A stretch of 64,000 nt of DNA from Callorhinus ursinus (taxonomy: Eukaryota > Chordata > Mammalia > Carnivora > Otariidae). The position numbers and the translations under genes are program-made. Position 1 is the stretch's first letter. The number at the start of each line of letters is the position of its first letter. The stretch covers positions 124,001-188,000 of the forward strand of contig NW_020312904.1 of NCBI RefSeq assembly GCF_003265705.1. Reading direction: 5' to 3'. Under the pieces are notes generated by a model, which was not told the DNA's origin, ran no database searches, and saw nothing but the letters and a program-made list of their open reading frames with translations. Below, piece after piece: positions 35,736 to 64,000 of this stretch.

Positions 35736-36242
35736 TCCATGTCGCAGGGTCTGCTTCTCGTGGTTGGTGAAGGTGTGTCTGGGCGTCTCCCAACCCAGGG
35801 CTTGACCTGCCTCCCACACACACTGCTGGGGCTCCCCCCGCCTCACGGAGAGGCATAGCCAGAGATGTGGCACCTTTCCTGGGCGCCTGGGTATTCGAGT
35901 CCCCAAGCCAGGTGGTGGTCACAGAACAGCCCCCAGCATGTAAGCACTGCCAACCCTTCCTGGAAACTGGTCCCTGAGGATGTGCACCCAGAGGGACAGC
36001 CCCCCCGCAACTGCACCAAGGTCCCAGGGGAGCGGGACGCTGACCCCACTTCTGTATGGCCGCCCATCCCCGGGCGGAGCCCCTGGGCTTTCCACAGCTG
36101 GCATGGGAAGGGAACGCCAGCTCAAGGGCCTGGAGATGCATGGTGAGCCTGCAGGGGCCAGAGGCCACACAAAAGCATAATCACCTCCCAGTATCCAGTG
36201 CTTCTCGAGGTGGAAAGCCACGCTGGGTGTCCCATGTGAGCA

Positions 36243-36248
36243 TTTATT
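36243..36248 (-). promoter_or_regulatory. MOV10L1 poly(A) signal AATAAA
   Basis: AATAAA on the minus strand lies about 275 nt past the proposed MOV10L1 stop at 36523-36525. Confidence 0.6.
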
Positions 36249-36522
36249 TCGGTGATGGGTTGCAGTAATGGCCCAACAGCAGGAATGGGCTGGTGTGGAG
36301 AACGGAGAGCAGGCTCCATCTGACCCCACGGCCCCCACACTCATGGCCAAGGCCAGGATACAAGACAGGCGGCAGGGGCCCCAGCCCGGGGGTGAGGACA
36401 GCAGCTCCCTGGGATGTGGTCCCAGGCCTCCTGGCCATGCCTGACCAACTGGGGCTGGGGACCTGGTCCTCTGGGTTCCTCTGATCCTGGCTCTGTGGGG
36501 TGGGGAGGGACTGGTCGCATGT

Positions 36523-60991
<24,469 letters not shown>

Positions 60992-61039
60992 CTGCCAGAG
61001 AGAGAACAACGTGAAGTAATTCACCTCCAGCATAGAAAT

Positions 61040-62455
61040 GTTAAGTCTAGCCCTGGTCACGGAAATCTAATTACATAACCCGAGCCAACCTGCTAATGTA
61101 ACCTTTACACGATACTTAAAAAGGGGCCACAGCAGAGTCAGAGTTCCCGACGTTCTCACAGGCCCTGCTGGGGAGCCTGGAGCACCGAGGGCTCACTTTA
61201 CAGTGTGTGTCTATACACAACATTAGGAGTTTTAGAGAAAAACTTCAAACAAACATCCCATGTATCAGGATAGCAAGGACTCTTTCCTTTCTGGGAATAT
61301 TTCTCTTTTAAATACATAAAGAGCACAACTAGGAAAAAAAAAAGAAATATAGCCTATGAGGTACTAGGGAAATATTAACATTACTACATCAACAGCAAAG
61401 TAATTTTGACTGTAAAGATTTAAACTTTTGAAATTCACAACTGTTAGAAGATAAACTGAGGCCTATTAATAATTTTAAGAGTTTGGGCAAAAATTGATTC
61501 CAACCAGGCTGCACCCAGCCAGCAGATGGAAAGAGGTCCCAAGGAGCTGTCCAACATGGACTTTTACAGCCAGAAGGGAGCGGGCACAGGGAAATTATCC
61601 CAGGCAAAACAGGGGCTTGGTTATTGCAAGCTCCCTTCCTTCAGGGGTGGGCAGGGGTCTGCCAGGCCGACTACCTCACCAGTCCTGACCAGGCAGTTTC
61701 CAGGTGACTGGCCTACGATTCTGTTTCCAGGGGAGCCAAAACTGTAATTCCCTCCGGGTTTGGTGACATGGGGCTTAGCACAAGCAACTCTGTTGCGGGC
61801 CTGCTGTTTTGTTTCTTAACACAACAAAAAGAATAAAAACCATAAAATAAAACCTCATCTTCAATGAAGCAAGATGACAAAGCTCCAAAGCACAAGTGCA
61901 GATAGGTATCTGTTCAGTGAAGAGCATCGGGCCTCAAACAAGCAAAGGTACGTGAGCCCTGCACACCGACTCAGAATGCAGGCCACATACAGGTGGTCTG
62001 GGCAGTTCAGACTCAGGAGCCCAAAGACCAGACGATGGTTTCTCACCTGAATCGTGAGGTGCAGAGCACACGCTGAGAGGTCACCCCCAGGACCCATTTG
62101 CATGGTATGGAATGGGGGGGGCATGTGAAGCTGGAAAAACTGAGTGCACAAGCCCAACCTTCAGAGACCCTCCCTTTAGGGTCCCAGGCACGAAGGCTCC
62201 TGGCAGCCCCACTCTGTTCCTTCAATGTAACCTTCGGCAAATAGTTGCCTGGGAAACAATAAATCCATCCAAAATGAGTAACAACCAGAACGGCACTTAA
62301 AGCAGATCACTTAAAGATGAAGAAGCTGAGGAACGACTGAACACCTTGTTCCCCTTCCACTGGGAGGCTTTCCAACCTCTGCGCCTGGGTGATCCAGGGC
62401 CATCTCATCTCTTCCAGAGAGGAAGGAAGAAAGATTTCAAAATCTTTTAAAAGGC
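61040..62455 (-). other. MOV10L1 intron segment
   Basis: No further MOV10L1 exon was found here. The segment around 61480-61830 has the look of an old LTR or DNA element but was not identified. The next upstream exons are expected beyond 64000. Confidence 0.45.
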
Positions 62456-62459
62456 ACAG

Positions 62460-62650
62460 GGATGCCTGGGTGGCACAGTCGGTTAAGCATTTAACTCTTA
62501 ATTTTGGCTCAGGCCGTGATCTCAAGGGTTGTGAGATCCAGCCCCACGTCAGGCTCCACCCTGGGCGTGGAGTCTGCTTGAGAGTCTCCTCCTCCCTCTG
62601 CCCCTCCCCACTGCTCTCTCCTCTAAAAGAAATAAATCTTAAAAAGAAAT
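62460..62650 (+). mobile_element. Can-SINE, older subtype
   Basis: It starts GATGCCTGGGTGGCACAGTCGG, contains TTAATTTTGGCTCAGGCCGTG, and ends in an AATAAATCTTAAAAA tail. Confidence 0.85.
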
Positions 62651-62699
62651 CTCTTAAAAGGCACAACAAAGATTGGGACATGGGCCAAGATAACCCTGT

Positions 62700-64000
62700 C
62701 AGCCTGAAGATCACTGCCTTACTTCGCAGTAGCATGAAAAACAGGAATAGAATAGTACTTAACAAATCCCAGAAGCACATTAAAGAAGGAATTCACCAAA
62801 ATAAAAGTAACATTATGTTTTTCATTCTAGACATACAAAAAAGGTTTGATCTGAAGTTATCCAATGGAAACACTTCATCTTACAAACAGGCTGAAGATGA
62901 TAATAATCTCAAGAAATGGCCAAAAAGGCAATGAGTCTAATAGCTTAAAACAGAAGTTGATGAATAATTTTCTAATGTGATTAACCTAAAGAACAGCAAG
63001 ATACTAAACGGTAAAATCCCAGAGGTATTTGCACTAACATACGAAACAAATCACAGAGATGGAAAACCATGAGGGAAAAAATAAAACACATGGAGAGGAG
63101 CAAACACTAGGCAAGAATTCTACAGGAGGACAAAGACTTGAAGGAAAAGAATGAAGAAAACTCTCCTGAGTACAAACTATTGTTGAAAGGGAGGTTCCAA
63201 GCAGCAAAGATGCCAATGCTCCCTACACTTCCCTACCACTGTAGAGAGAAGTAAGAATATTTACTGCTTCACTACTTCTAACAGCAAACTCCTGGGAACC
63301 AGACAGCACGCACCCAGCACCCAACACCCAAATCACAAAGGAAGAAAGGTCTCAAATCAATGATCTCAACTTCCACCACTAGAAACTAGATAAAGAGGAG
63401 CAAATGGAACCCAAAGCAAGCATAAGAGAGGAAATCACAGAGACCAGAGCAGAAATAAGTGAAATAAAAACCAGAGACACTAAAAAATATGAAGTCCAAA
63501 GTTGATTCCCTCATAAGGCTGAGATGATAACCCTCTCGCCAGACTGATGAGGAAGAGAAGGTGCACATTCCCACCGTTGGGAGTTGAGAGGGTGACGACA
63601 CCAGTGCAGACCCATCGAACGTTACTACTAAGGAAATAATACGGTAATTCCATGCAAACAGATTAGATAACCTGGACGAAATGCACAAATTCCTTAAAAG
63701 ATACACACTACTGAAGCTCACTGCACACAAAATGGATAACCTAAATGCTACTGATTTACTAAAGAAATCAAATTTGCAGTAAATTATCCCAGAAAATAGA
63801 GGAGGAGGTGATGTTTTTTAATTTATTGTGAGGTCAGCATCATCCCGATACCAAAAGCAGACAAAAGATAATTTCAAGAAACTATAGATCAATACACCTC
63901 ATGAACACAGATGCAAAAATTAATAAAATTGTAGCAAATCAGATCTAACAATATATAAAAAGAAATTACATTATGGCCAAGTGGGGCTTATTCCAAGGAT
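62700..64000 (+). mobile_element. LINE-1 ORF2 remnant, sense, runs off the window
   Basis: A-rich sequence with L1 ORF2 strings, for example CAGCATCATCCCGATACCAAAAGC and ACTATAGATCAATACACCTC near the right edge (the reverse transcriptase region). Frames are interrupted, so it is dead. Confidence 0.75.

Larger units (their letters stand above)
28841..36242. other. Intergenic between PANX2 promoter and MOV10L1 3' end
   Basis: This 7.4-kb stretch holds a C/A-rich tandem region (29400-29640), an antisense LINE-1 fragment (30490-30770), Can-SINEs (31396-32020 and 35529-35730), and an unexplained protein-like minus-strand frame at 33382-34209. No gene was recognised. Confidence 0.5.

Noticed and set aside
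61861..62157. A minus-strand frame containing VFGLLSLNCPDHLYVACILSRC
   Set aside because: It does not match the MOV10L1 exon expected upstream of 60991 and lacks phase-compatible splice sites.

Overview
This is a mammalian genomic window, almost certainly from a carnivore. It carries 18 tRNA-derived Can-SINE copies, a family restricted to Carnivora. The younger copies have a 'CTCCGCGGGAAGCCTGC' interior and a CT-rich tail, which looks more like an arctoid (bear, seal or mustelid) than a dog subfamily; that last step is inference. The genes match the human 22q13.33 block MOV10L1-PANX2-TRABD-SELENOO, here in reverse complement, so every gene lies on the minus strand.

Layout from left to right. 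SELENOO exon 1 (768-1348) sits in a CpG island and the rest of that gene is off the left edge. Positions 3270-5715 hold a complete six-exon gene for a 273-residue secreted fibrinogen-domain protein, which I reconstructed exon by exon; I do not recognise it as a named human gene. TRABD (7063 to about 16000) is complete: nine coding exons encode 377 residues, and its CpG-island promoter near 15.4-16.1 kb has an array of ZNF143-like sites. PANX2 (19802-28019) is complete: three coding exons encode 671 residues, with a 400-N assembly gap just upstream of its start codon. Positions 28.5-36.2 kb are intergenic, with repeats and one unexplained protein-like open frame. From 36243 to the right edge lies the 3' half of MOV10L1, including all helicase motifs; its 5' half is beyond the window.

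The 1-26 kb part is GC-rich, gene-dense and free of SINEs. The 26-64 kb part, mainly MOV10L1 introns, is full of Can-SINEs and LINE-1 fragments on both strands. The genes are not an operon or a single pathway. SELENOO is a mitochondrial AMPylase, TRABD a TraB-family protein, PANX2 a large-pore channel, and MOV10L1 a germline helicase for piRNA precursors.

Main points for follow-up: the uncharacterised secreted fibrinogen-domain gene with its 28-nt microexon; a minisatellite in TRABD that copied a real 3' splice site five extra times; the ZNF143-like array; a changed C-terminal tail in MOV10L1 and an unresolved linking exon; and the open frame at 33.4-34.2 kb. Exon ends were set by hand from GT/AG sites, reading-phase agreement and remembered human proteins. 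Transcription starts and UTR exons cannot be fixed from sequence alone.
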